Part shown: in pieces, positions 1 through 5,779 of the stretch
Layout: each line of letters opens with the position of its first letter
Numbering within the stretch: the stretch's first letter is position 1
DNA from: Prevotellaceae bacterium
GTDB taxonomy: Bacteria; Bacteroidota; Bacteroidia; Bacteroidales; Paludibacteraceae
NCBI GenBank assembly: GCA_031290375.1
Contig: JAITNR010000114.1
Location: 1-5,779 of the forward strand
Reading direction: 5' to 3'
DNA: 5,779 nucleotides
Translations under genes and position numbers: made by a program
Notes under the pieces: model-generated
What the model was told of the DNA's origin: nothing
The model's database searches: none
The model's input: the letters and a program-made list of their open reading frames with translations, nothing else

Positions 1-932
1 CCATAAGTATGTGGCGGGTATTTTGCTAAACTAATATTAACCGGATTACCAATTTCTACTCCTGCCACATTTTCCTGTTCTAATTGCATCCTCGCAACAA
101 ATTCTTCTTTGTTACTCGAAATAACCGAACAAATGGTATCTCCTGTATTAACCATGCGGGTTAATCCCCGTACTTCTCCCATAACAATTCGTCCTTCACT
201 GTGACTTCTTATAAGGTATTTCGATTCCCAATTCCGGATGCTGTTCACCATGTTTTCGTAGGCAACTTCCAATTGTTTTTTATTTTTCTCCAGTTCCATT
301 TTGTGCGCAATGGATAGTTCGAAAATATCACGCTCTACTTTCAGTATGGGCAATTCGTTCTTCTCAGGTTCCCGCTTTAAGATTCCCAATTCCTTTTGAA
401 GAAAAGTTTTTCTTTGTGAAAAATAATGATAGTCATCATAGATAAGACAATTTTTTACCGCTTGCGTAAAGACTTCATAAGACTCCGACATCTCCCCCAT
501 AATCAGATCGAAAGGAAATACCCTTAACAGGTTGGTATTATTTGTCTGGTAATATTCTTCTACATTTGTCAATACCCGGCAAAATCTTTTAACATCATTT
601 AATCTTGCTGAATTTTGAATGACTCCTATCGTATCGCCGCGTTTCACTATGGAATCATTTTTTACGAAAAGGTTTGCGATTTGTCCGCTTGAATTGGCTG
701 TTACCCATTCTACATTTGCCAAGTCGTCAATAAGAATTTGCCCTCTCACCGTATTTGGGTAACTGATGAAAACCGTGCCTAAAAGAAACATTGACAAAAC
801 ACCATAAAGCAGGTAACTGCCGGTATGGACTAACCAAACCGGAGCATCGCCCAGCAAATCCGTCATTTCCTGATTACGCAATTCTATTTGCGAATGGGAA
901 TCTTTATCTGTTATGTTGCTGTTATTGTCCAT
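1..932 (-). CDS. HlyD-family periplasmic adaptor (membrane fusion protein), C-terminus cut by window edge
   Basis: Translation from the ATG at 932-930 gives an open frame of 310 codons to the window edge with no stop. The protein starts MDNNSNITDKDSHSQIELRN, has a cytoplasmic N-terminal tail, one membrane helix at about residues 33-58, then a first biotinyl/lipoyl-like half motif (about 74-106, with GQIANLFVKNDSIVKRGD), a helical hairpin region (about 110-238, with a charged, coiled-coil-like stretch around 197-235), and the second lipoyl half (about 240-270, with SEGRIV and VNTGDTICSV) leading into the beta-barrel domain. This is the HlyD/CvaA layout: an inner-membrane-anchored adaptor that links an ABC exporter to an outer-membrane channel. 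Such proteins are usually a little over 400 aa, so roughly a quarter is missing. The start lies 7 bases after the stop of the C39 ABC exporter, which marks it as the partner of that exporter in one operon. No outer-membrane TolC-like gene is seen; it could lie beyond position 1 or elsewhere. Confidence 0.9.
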   Translation of the reverse strand, partial: MDNNSNITDKDSHSQIELRNQEMTDLLGDAPVWLVHTGSYLLYGVLSMFLLGTVFISYPNTVRGQILIDDLANVEWVTANSSGQIANLFVKNDSIVKRGDTIGVIQNSARLNDVKRFCRVLTNVEEYYQTNNTNLLRVFPFDLIMGEMSESYEVFTQAVKNCLIYDDYHYFSQRKTFLQKELGILKREPEKNELPILKVERDIFELSIAHKMELEKNKKQLEVAYENMVNSIRNWESKYLIRSHSEGRIVMGEVRGLTRMVNTGDTICSVISSNKEEFVARMQLEQENVAGVEIGNPVNISLAKYPPHTY

Positions 933-939
933 CGTACTT

Positions 940-3138
940 TTAATTACTAAGTTCTAACTGATTTCGAACCAAATTGTAATAATCGCCCTGCAAATCGGTA
1001 AGTTCGGTATGCGTTCCTTTTTCAACAATCTGTCCATGCTTCAATACAACAATCTGGTCGGCATCCTTTACCGTGCTCAAGCGGTGAGCGACAATTATCA
1101 CCGTTTTATTGTTGAAAAAACGGCTCAGATTTTCTTGAATAATCCGCTCATTATTGGTATCCAAGGCATTTGTTGCTTCATCGAAAAAGATAAATTCAGG
1201 GTTGCGGTATATAGCCCTTGCTATCAGGATACGTTGCTTTTGTCCTTGGCTAAGTCCTTGTCCTGTATTTCCGATTTTCGTGTTGTAACGTAGCGGTAAA
1301 CCGTCAATATATTCCTGTATGTTTGCCATTTTTACGGCATACAACAGCCGTTCTTTGTCTATCGTTTCAACTCCCTGTGCAATGTTGTTTGCAATGGTAT
1401 CGTTAAAAATGTATCCTTCCTGCATCACTACGCCGCAATGTTTCCGCCATTCTTTGAAACTGATATTTTTAAGGGAATTATTCCCCAGCAGGACGTCACC
1501 TTCGGTAGGCGGATAAAATCCGAGCATCAATTTTATCAGGGTGGTTTTTCCGCTACCGCTAAGACCTACAATGGCTGTCGTTTTTCCGAAAGGTATTTCC
1601 AATGAAAGATCCTGAATAACCCGTTTTGATTTTTGTGAGCCATAAGTAAAGGATACATTCCTGAAAGTAATGGGTAAACCTGAACCCAATTCGTTGATAT
1701 CATTGATACCGTTTTGTTCTTCATCCGGTTGTCCGTGGATTTCGCCCAATCGCTCTAAGCTCAAGCGTGCGTCCTGTTCCTGTTGCATGAAAAGCACGAA
1801 TTGTTCAATCGGTCCCTGCATCTGTCCGATAATATACTGTATGGAAAGCATGGCGCCCAAGGTAATAGAGCCATCCAGTACAGCGATGGCCGAAAGTACG
1901 GTAATCAATATGTTCTTCACTTCATTGATCAATACGGCGCCCACTTGCTGCCATTGTCCCAAATTCAACGAACTGATACTGATTTTAAACAGGGAGGCTT
2001 GGATACCTTCCCATTCCCAACGTTTTTGTTTCTCACAACCCAAGAGTTTGATGTCTTGCATCCAATAAATCAACTGCATCAGGTTGTTTTGGTGCAATGA
2101 CATCTGTTCAAAATTCTTCCGGTTGAGATCGGCTCTTTTTTTCATGAACAGTTTTACCCATCCAACATACAATATGCTGGAAACAATGAAAAGCAGGAAT
2201 ATTTTGAAGTTATAAATCACCAGTACAACACTGAATACCAATACAGTGATGACGGCAAACAAAATATTTAATACCGATTGGGTCAGAAAGGATTCAATGC
2301 GTTTATGGTCTTCAATGCGCCGGATAAGGTCGCCTGCCAATTTGCTGTCGAAGAAGCGCATCGGCAATTTCATCAGTTTGGTCAGGAAGTCGGAGATGAG
2401 GGACACATTTACGCGCGTACTGATATGCAGCAGTATCGTGCGCCGGATTACTTCAATGAATGTACGACTGACAATTAATACCAATTGGGCTATCAAAACC
2501 AATTGAATGAAATTCAGACTTCTGCGACCAATTCCGTGGTCAACAATAGATTGAGTAAGAAAAGGAAGGACTAATTGCAAAAGGCTTCCGAGGAACAGAC
2601 CGATGATTAATTGATTGATCATCTTCCGGTATGGCTTTACGTAATTCAACAAGAACCAAAGCGATATGCCCTCATATTTAATAGCTTCCGTTTCGTAGAA
2701 CTGCGGAGTGGTTTCCAGAAACATGGCGACTCCTTTCTCTATGCCTCCTTGTATTGTAGTAATCCAACATTTCTTAAACTCTTCCTCTTCATATCTAAGC
2801 AATCCGTAAGCAGGGTCTGCGATATGGAAAAACCATTTGTCTTTTCTTCCGGTTATTTTATACAATACAACAAAGTGTTCCTGATTCCAATGAATCATAC
2901 AAGGGAGTTTGGCTTGCTCTTTCAATTTTTGGATAGAAGTACGGACACCTGTTGCCCTGAAGCCGATACTTTCGGCAGCTTCGCTAAGTCCTAATAAGTT
3001 GACGCCCGTGCGGAGAATATGTGATTTTTCGCGCAATTGCTGTACGGAAAAGGATTTTCCGTAATGCTTTGCGATCATTCGCAGGCATGATGGCCCGCAA
3101 TCCATTGCATCCAATTGTGCGAAAAATGGGAAACTCAT
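940..3138 (-). CDS. Peptidase-containing ABC exporter (C39 peptidase + membrane domain + ATPase)
   Basis: A 732-aa half-transporter of the bacteriocin/peptide exporter type (PCAT, LagD/SunT-like). Residues 1-130 form a C39 cysteine peptidase: Q8 (oxyanion), C14 in DCGPSCL, H88 in HFVVL and D108 in ADP are all present, so the protease should be active and, by family knowledge, cut peptide leaders after a double glycine. Residues about 160-460 are the ABC type 1 membrane domain with several hydrophobic helices. Residues about 488-728 are the ATPase: Walker A GLSGSGKTT (525-533), Q-loop Q573, signature LSQGQ (629-633, instead of LSGGQ), Walker B FIFFDEA with catalytic E654, D-loop ALD (658-660), H-loop H685. 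The length is normal for the family. The start is firm because the C39 domain needs the residues straight after M1, and the ATG is 3 bases after the stop of the upstream small gene. It should act as a homodimer in the inner membrane with the HlyD adaptor encoded just downstream. The substrate is unknown. Confidence 0.96.
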   Translation of the reverse strand: MSFPFFAQLDAMDCGPSCLRMIAKHYGKSFSVQQLREKSHILRTGVNLLGLSEAAESIGFRATGVRTSIQKLKEQAKLPCMIHWNQEHFVVLYKITGRKDKWFFHIADPAYGLLRYEEEEFKKCWITTIQGGIEKGVAMFLETTPQFYETEAIKYEGISLWFLLNYVKPYRKMINQLIIGLFLGSLLQLVLPFLTQSIVDHGIGRRSLNFIQLVLIAQLVLIVSRTFIEVIRRTILLHISTRVNVSLISDFLTKLMKLPMRFFDSKLAGDLIRRIEDHKRIESFLTQSVLNILFAVITVLVFSVVLVIYNFKIFLLFIVSSILYVGWVKLFMKKRADLNRKNFEQMSLHQNNLMQLIYWMQDIKLLGCEKQKRWEWEGIQASLFKISISSLNLGQWQQVGAVLINEVKNILITVLSAIAVLDGSITLGAMLSIQYIIGQMQGPIEQFVLFMQQEQDARLSLERLGEIHGQPDEEQNGINDINELGSGLPITFRNVSFTYGSQKSKRVIQDLSLEIPFGKTTAIVGLSGSGKTTLIKLMLGFYPPTEGDVLLGNNSLKNISFKEWRKHCGVVMQEGYIFNDTIANNIAQGVETIDKERLLYAVKMANIQEYIDGLPLRYNTKIGNTGQGLSQGQKQRILIARAIYRNPEFIFFDEATNALDTNNERIIQENLSRFFNNKTVIIVAHRLSTVKDADQIVVLKHGQIVEKGTHTELTDLQGDYYNLVRNQLELSN

Positions 3139-3141
3139 ATT

Positions 3142-3522
3142 TTATGAAATTTCAAATACCCCCGACAGATATTTGTTTTGTGAATTGACAAACTTAATTT
3201 CATACTCTCCGGAAGCGAAAGATGAAATATTGATAATTACCTGTTGCAAAGAAGATGTGTTTACTGATTGTTGATAAACAATACCTCCCGTCTTATTAGA
3301 TATGGAAATGGAGATTGTGCCCGAATTGGCTGAAAAACTAACTTGTATAGACTGTTCGGTTTTAAATGCCTGAATGGGTTCTAATAACGACCGTTGCTTA
3401 TTATTATCTATGAAATTCCCATTCTCGATCGGATTATCATTACCATCCTCATTTATTGTTGCCCCCAGATTTAGAGAACAAAACAAAGAAACAAAAAATA
3501 AAAACAAATAACAATTTTTCAT
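3142..3522 (-). CDS. Small exported DUF3244-like protein
   Basis: A 126-aa protein with a Sec-type signal peptide: hydrophobic residues 4-19 after MKNC, with likely cleavage near A21 (SLNLGA). C15 is not in a lipobox (SLFC), so it is probably not a lipoprotein. Residues 22-45 are polar and Asn/Asp-rich, probably disordered. Residues about 48-126 are beta-rich with a pattern I associate with DUF3244 (a Bacteroidetes family of unknown function): an ISISNKTGGIVYQQSV strand pair, INISSFASGEYEIKFVN, then YLSGVFEI at the very end. The same pattern resembles a small immunoglobulin-like sandwich and the type IX secretion C-terminal sorting domain. It is the first gene of the operon, 3 bases from the C39 exporter, which suggests it is cargo, accessory factor or immunity protein. 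The GG at 79-80 sits in the predicted beta core with no leader-like sequence before it, so it is an unlikely cleavage site. Family call is from memory of the pattern; function is unknown. Confidence 0.8.
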   Translation of the reverse strand: MKNCYLFLFFVSLFCSLNLGATINEDGNDNPIENGNFIDNNKQRSLLEPIQAFKTEQSIQVSFSANSGTISISISNKTGGIVYQQSVNTSSLQQVIINISSFASGEYEIKFVNSQNKYLSGVFEIS

Positions 3523-3555
3523 TTTTGATTTAATTTAAGTTCATATTTCATGCTA

Positions 3556-3587
3556 CAAAATTATGCCTTCGAAATTGAAGAAACAAT
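3556..3587 (-). promoter_or_regulatory. Bacteroidetes-type promoter of the DUF3244/C39/HlyD operon
   Basis: Read on the minus strand, TAATTTTG at 3563-3556 fits the Bacteroidetes -7 consensus TAnnTTTG exactly. ATTG at 3587-3584 provides a -33 TTG, with 20 bases between TTG and the -7 box, in the usual 19-21 range. Transcription would start near 3550, leaving a leader of about 28 bases before the ATG at 3522. The leader is AT-rich with no clear Shine-Dalgarno, as is normal in this phylum. Confidence 0.7.
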
Positions 3588-3614
3588 AGGAGTTAAGTTT
3601 GGGTTAACTTTTTC

Positions 3615-3632
3615 TTAAATTTTGAAATTTAA
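3615..3632. repeat. Perfect 18-bp palindrome TTAAATTT-TG-AAATTTAA
   Basis: Two 8-base arms, 3615-3622 and 3625-3632, around a 2-base centre. It lies between the two copies of the GGTTAACTTTT repeat, about 30-50 bases upstream of the -33 element of the operon promoter. It is all A/T apart from the centre, so it may be chance, an AT-rich bend, or an operator half of the array. Confidence 0.5.
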
Positions 3633-3634
3633 TT

Positions 3635-3649
3635 TTCTAATTATTAGAA
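3635..3649. repeat. Perfect 15-bp palindrome TTCTAAT-T-ATTAGAA
   Basis: Two 7-base arms around a single T, immediately after the 18-bp palindrome and abutting the third GGTTAA box. On the minus-strand transcript of the upstream regulator it could form a weak AU hairpin, but there is no GC stem with a U-tract, so it is a poor intrinsic terminator and a better candidate operator. Confidence 0.45.
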
Positions 3650-3704
3650 GGTTAAAATTAGAAAGGTTAACTTTTGTCAGCTTTTTTATTCCAATCTATT
3701 CTGT

Positions 3705-5375
3705 TTATGATCTATTTTTTTCAAAAAAATTATAGATACTATAGTCATGGGCAGACATCGGCATCCCTATTTTTTTTCGGATTCTCGAACGTATTTTTCT
3801 GACCATATTAATGCTTATTCCCATGATGGTCGATATTTCGGTATCTGTAAATTTTTCACAAGTTAAAGAACAGATACGAAATTCCTGCTCGCTCAATTGA
3901 GGGTATTGTTTTTGTATCTGATCGTAAAATCCATTGCGGAGGTTATTCATTGTTTGATACAGCAAATTCCAATTCAATGTATCTTGTTCATACACAATTT
4001 TATTGAATTTTTTAATTAACAGCTCTCCCTTTTTCCGGTTATCCTCACTTATACTATTTTCTATCAATGCTACTTTTTTCAGGATATTAAAATGGTGAAG
4101 CAACATATTCCGGAACGAATCATTTTCGTCCGAATAACTATCCGCCATTTTTTTTAGGGTTTCCATCTTTTGTTCTATTTCTATTTTCATTTGCTTTCCC
4201 TGAATCCATTTCCAGTAAAAAATGAAAGCGAAAAAAGAGACAAGTAGAAGAACTAAAGAAGAGATTAACAACAGACTTTGCTTTTCTATCACTATCCGGT
4301 TATTTTCATTTTTGAGCGTTTCAAAATCATATTTCTCCTGTAATTCCAGCAAGGCTACACTTTTATTCCCATTTATAATTTTTTTCTGGTAAGCAGTATG
4401 GGTTTTAAAATATTGGTAAGCCTCTTTGTAATTACTTTCTTTTTCGGCTATTGTAGATAAAGTGGAATAGATAGATACCAATAAGTCCGTTTCATCAGGC
4501 TTAAAAATCAATGACCGTTCAATGTGTAATTTTGCAGAATCAAGTTTATTTTCAAGTATATATACTTGTGCTAAATTCATAAATATTCTGGCTTGTTCGA
4601 TACTATCAATCTTAAAAGTAATAGCTTCCCATAGCAATTCCTTGGCTTTCTTGTAAGCGCCTGTTTGTCGATATGACAAAGCGACGCTTGCTCTTGCATA
4701 AGATTGTTCTGCCGGCGTTTTGTGATAATCTGCAAGTCTTAAACTTTCATTATAATAATAAAAGGCGCTATCGGCTTTATTGTCCAATAAAAAACAGTCT
4801 CCGATTAAACGCAGTGCATTTATTTCATTTTTATAATTTGTTGCTTTATTGTACAGAACAACCGCATTTTTCCCCCTGATAATAGCCTCATCATTTAAGG
4901 ATTGTTTACAATAAAGGATGCCTAAATTTCCTTGTATCAATCCCTTCAAATTGTTATTTTTGATGTGCTTAGCCAGTTTTTCGGCCGCGAAATAAGCGGT
5001 AGCTGCTTCTTTAATATTTTTTTGCTCATACAATACCCGACCACAATAAAAAGCAGCCAAAGTAGCATTCGGATAGTCTTCCCGCTGAACGTAATAGTCT
5101 TTTACGGCAAAAATAAGCGTATCGGCAGTTATATCCCTGTAACTTTTATCTTTGGCTTGTACGGTAAGTAAACTGTATTTATTAAACCGGCTTTTGTTTA
5201 AATCTTCCGGAAAGAGAATGGATTGAAGTAAATGCAAAGCGCTATCCGGCTGTTGTTCAAGTATATTTTCAACTTCACTAAATAATACATCATCTGCTTG
5301 TCTCTTGCAGGAAAAACAGCAGTTTATCAACACGAAAAATAATAATAGGCCAATAGATTTTAAGAATGTTTTCAT
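3705..5375 (-). CDS. Membrane-spanning TPR regulator with C-terminal LuxR/GerE-like HTH
   Basis: A 556-aa one-component sensor-regulator. Residues 1-23 are a signal sequence ending CFSC, so C23 may be lipidated (Bacteroidetes-style lipobox). Residues 34-52 carry the usual opening helices (ILEQQPDSALHLLQSI). About six tetratricopeptide repeats follow (roughly 106-136, 146-178, 186-217, 225-257, 262-292, 299-331), then a helical linker with LQEKYD (345-350), one strong transmembrane helix at about 367-389 and a charged coiled-coil-like segment at 391-412. The C-terminus (491-538, LSEQEFRICSLTCEKFTDTE onward to IRSRIRKKIG) is a helix-turn-helix of the LuxR C-terminal-effector type. The expected topology is TPRs in the periplasm for protein or peptide binding and HTH in the cytoplasm. 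It lies directly upstream of the exporter operon, same strand, with a 182-base gap that holds the repeat cluster, so it probably controls that operon; the ligand is unknown. The first ATG fits the signal peptide. The gene appears more AT-rich than the exporter gene. Confidence 0.9.
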   Translation of the reverse strand: MKTFLKSIGLLLFFVLINCCFSCKRQADDVLFSEVENILEQQPDSALHLLQSILFPEDLNKSRFNKYSLLTVQAKDKSYRDITADTLIFAVKDYYVQREDYPNATLAAFYCGRVLYEQKNIKEAATAYFAAEKLAKHIKNNNLKGLIQGNLGILYCKQSLNDEAIIRGKNAVVLYNKATNYKNEINALRLIGDCFLLDNKADSAFYYYNESLRLADYHKTPAEQSYARASVALSYRQTGAYKKAKELLWEAITFKIDSIEQARIFMNLAQVYILENKLDSAKLHIERSLIFKPDETDLLVSIYSTLSTIAEKESNYKEAYQYFKTHTAYQKKIINGNKSVALLELQEKYDFETLKNENNRIVIEKQSLLLISSLVLLLVSFFAFIFYWKWIQGKQMKIEIEQKMETLKKMADSYSDENDSFRNMLLHHFNILKKVALIENSISEDNRKKGELLIKKFNKIVYEQDTLNWNLLYQTMNNLRNGFYDQIQKQYPQLSEQEFRICSLTCEKFTDTEISTIMGISINMVRKIRSRIRKKIGMPMSAHDYSIYNFFEKNRS

Positions 5376-5395
5376 TTCAATCCTAATTTTTCCTA

Positions 5396-5403
5396 CAAAG
5401 ATA
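5396..5403 (-). promoter_or_regulatory. -7 element TATCTTTG of the regulator gene
   Basis: Reads TATCTTTG on the minus strand, an exact TAnnTTTG match, 20 bases upstream of the regulator ATG. Transcription would start near 5390 with a leader of about 15 bases. No TTG is present 19-21 bases further upstream (that stretch reads TCC/CCA), so the -33 element is weak or absent, which would fit a promoter that is low or needs an activator. Confidence 0.55.
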
Positions 5404-5434
5404 ATCTCTTTTTTTAATAATTTGGAGAAATATT

Positions 5435-5449
5435 ATACAAATTTTGTAT
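5435..5449. promoter_or_regulatory. Perfect 15-bp palindrome ATACAAA-T-TTTGTAT upstream of the regulator promoter
   Basis: Two 7-base arms around a single T, about 32 bases upstream of the regulator's -7 element, that is around -50 relative to the likely start of transcription. The position fits an operator for a dimeric protein, possibly the regulator itself. The sequence differs from the palindromes before the exporter operon. Confidence 0.4.
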
Positions 5450-5504
5450 TTTGCCTAATTTTATTTGTCAATAATCGAAAGATAACGACATAAATACACT
5501 AAAC

Positions 5505-5547
5505 TCAGTCATAAATTGCATTTCAGTCATTGCGAATTAGCTTGCGA
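5505..5547. repeat. Short direct repeats TCAGTCAT (x2) and TTGCGA (x2)
   Basis: TCAGTCAT occurs at 5505-5512 and 5523-5530 (18 apart). TTGCGA occurs at 5530-5535 and 5542-5547 (12 apart). They lie in the gap between the FemAB-like gene and the regulator. This stretch also lacks any convincing intrinsic terminator for the upstream gene. No role can be assigned. Confidence 0.35.
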
Positions 5548-5578
5548 TCAGGCTGAGAAAAGGGGGCAACATTCCTAT

Positions 5579-5779
5579 TTATTCCGAACGATACAAAGGA
5601 AAAAATGAGCTATTTGTCGCATTTTTATCCACTTTTTGAAAAACCAAATCTGCATAAACAGCCGGTTTGTGAATGTATTTCCAGACTTTGAATGTGAATT
5701 GTCGTTTGGAAAACCGCGATTTAAAAACAAAAAGTGAATCATTAATTCCTCGAAATCCGCCTCCCAAATGTAGCATATT
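5579..5779 (-). CDS. C-terminal end of a FemAB/GNAT-like acyltransferase (N-terminus outside window)
   Basis: The last 66 residues of a gene that begins beyond the window; the frame is open to the edge and stops with TAA at 5581-5579. The fragment contains HLGGG (4-8), then DSLFVFKSRFS (14-24), then FKVWKYIHKPAVYADL, a pattern I recognise from the C-terminal end of FemAB-like, GNAT-fold acyltransferases, where an HLGGG...DSLF.FK..FS segment follows the acyl-donor fold. Those enzymes transfer amino-acid or acyl groups to cell-wall, glycan or other acceptors. The first Met in the fragment (residue 2) is within this conserved segment, so it is internal and not the true start. The gene is 203 bases upstream of the regulator, which has its own -7 element, so it is probably a separate unit. 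The family call rests on one motif only. Confidence 0.5.
   Translation of the reverse strand, partial: NMLHLGGGFRGINDSLFVFKSRFSKRQFTFKVWKYIHKPAVYADLVFQKVDKNATNSSFFPLYRSE

Larger units (their letters stand above)
3592..3675. promoter_or_regulatory. Cluster of GTTAA boxes upstream of the exporter operon promoter (candidate activator sites)
   Basis: Four GTTAA elements, all in the same orientation, occur at 3592-3596, 3603-3607, 3651-3655 and 3666-3670. Two are part of an identical 11-mer, GGTTAACTTTT, at 3602-3612 and 3665-3675, exactly 63 bases apart (about six helical turns). The two nearest the promoter are 11 bases apart (about one turn) and sit just upstream of the -33 element. The two distal ones lie in a near-tandem repeat, TTAGAAGGTTAA (3644-3655) and TTAGAAAGGTTAA (3658-3670). 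This looks like an activator-binding array; the natural candidate binder is the HTH regulator encoded next door, which is an inference. Confidence 0.5.

Noticed and set aside
1009..2994. Several plus-strand ORFs of 65-132 codons opposite the ABC exporter gene
   Set aside because: They lie wholly antisense to a gene with intact catalytic motifs, have no recognisable domains and are shadows of its codon bias.
3283..3288. GG at residues 79-80 of the DUF3244-like protein as a C39 cleavage site
   Set aside because: It sits inside the predicted beta core (SNKTGGIVY), too far from the N-terminus and without the hydrophobic spacing pattern of double-glycine leaders.
3519..3551. Ten-codon ORF on the minus strand (MKYELKLNQK) whose TGA overlaps the ATG of the DUF3244-like gene
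   Set aside because: The overlap would suit a leader peptide, but its ATG falls at the expected transcription start, it has no room for a ribosome site, and its codons are just AT-rich leader sequence.
3635..3704. Intrinsic terminator after the regulator gene
   Set aside because: Only a weak all-AU-rich hairpin (7-bp stem, 1-base loop) without GC pairs or a following U-tract; read-through into the operon cannot be excluded.
4673..5493. Plus-strand ORFs of 62-79 codons opposite and upstream of the regulator
   Set aside because: Low-complexity AT-rich translations with no motifs, overlapping a clear gene or its promoter on the other strand.
5462..5531. Twenty-codon minus-strand ORF (MTEMQFMTEFSVFMSLSFDY) in the gap before the regulator
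   Set aside because: No promoter or leader-peptide motif; the repeated MTE comes from the TCAGTCAT direct repeat. No double glycine, so it is not a candidate exporter substrate.

Overview
The window looks like a piece of a Bacteroidales chromosome (Bacteroides/Parabacteroides type). The grounds are two matches to the Bacteroidetes -7 promoter element TAnnTTTG, no evident Shine-Dalgarno sequences before the starts, a DUF3244-like small secreted protein, and a membrane-spanning TPR/helix-turn-helix regulator of a kind typical of this group. All five genes lie on the minus strand, so the biological order runs from high to low coordinates.

Layout in the direction of transcription: (i) 5779-5579, the C-terminal end of a gene that starts outside the window, probably a FemAB/GNAT-like acyltransferase. 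(ii) 5578-5376, a 203-base gap with short direct repeats, a 15-bp perfect palindrome and a TATCTTTG -7 element. (iii) 5375-3705, a 556-aa regulator with a signal peptide/lipobox, about six TPRs, one transmembrane helix and a C-terminal LuxR/GerE-like HTH. (iv) 3704-3523, a 182-base gap packed with GTTAA-containing repeats and two perfect palindromes upstream of a good Bacteroidetes promoter. (v) 3522-3142, a 126-aa exported DUF3244-like protein. (vi) 3138-940, a 732-aa ABC exporter with an intact N-terminal C39 peptidase. (vii) 932-1, an HlyD-type adaptor whose C-terminus runs off the window.

Genes v-vii are spaced by 3 and 7 bases and almost certainly form one operon. C39 exporter plus HlyD adaptor is the core of a type I peptide-secretion machine that normally trims double-glycine leaders from bacteriocin-like or signalling peptides. 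No double-glycine precursor is visible here. The first gene of the operon instead encodes a small beta-rich protein with a Sec-type signal peptide. The adjacent regulator, with its TPR domain outside and its DNA-binding domain inside, is well placed to sense something in the envelope and switch on the operon through the repeat cluster. That wiring is inferred from arrangement only. The most interesting points are the DUF3244/C39/HlyD pairing without a visible classical substrate, and the repeat and palindrome cluster in front of it. I see no RNA genes, CRISPR arrays, insertion sequences or attachment sites.
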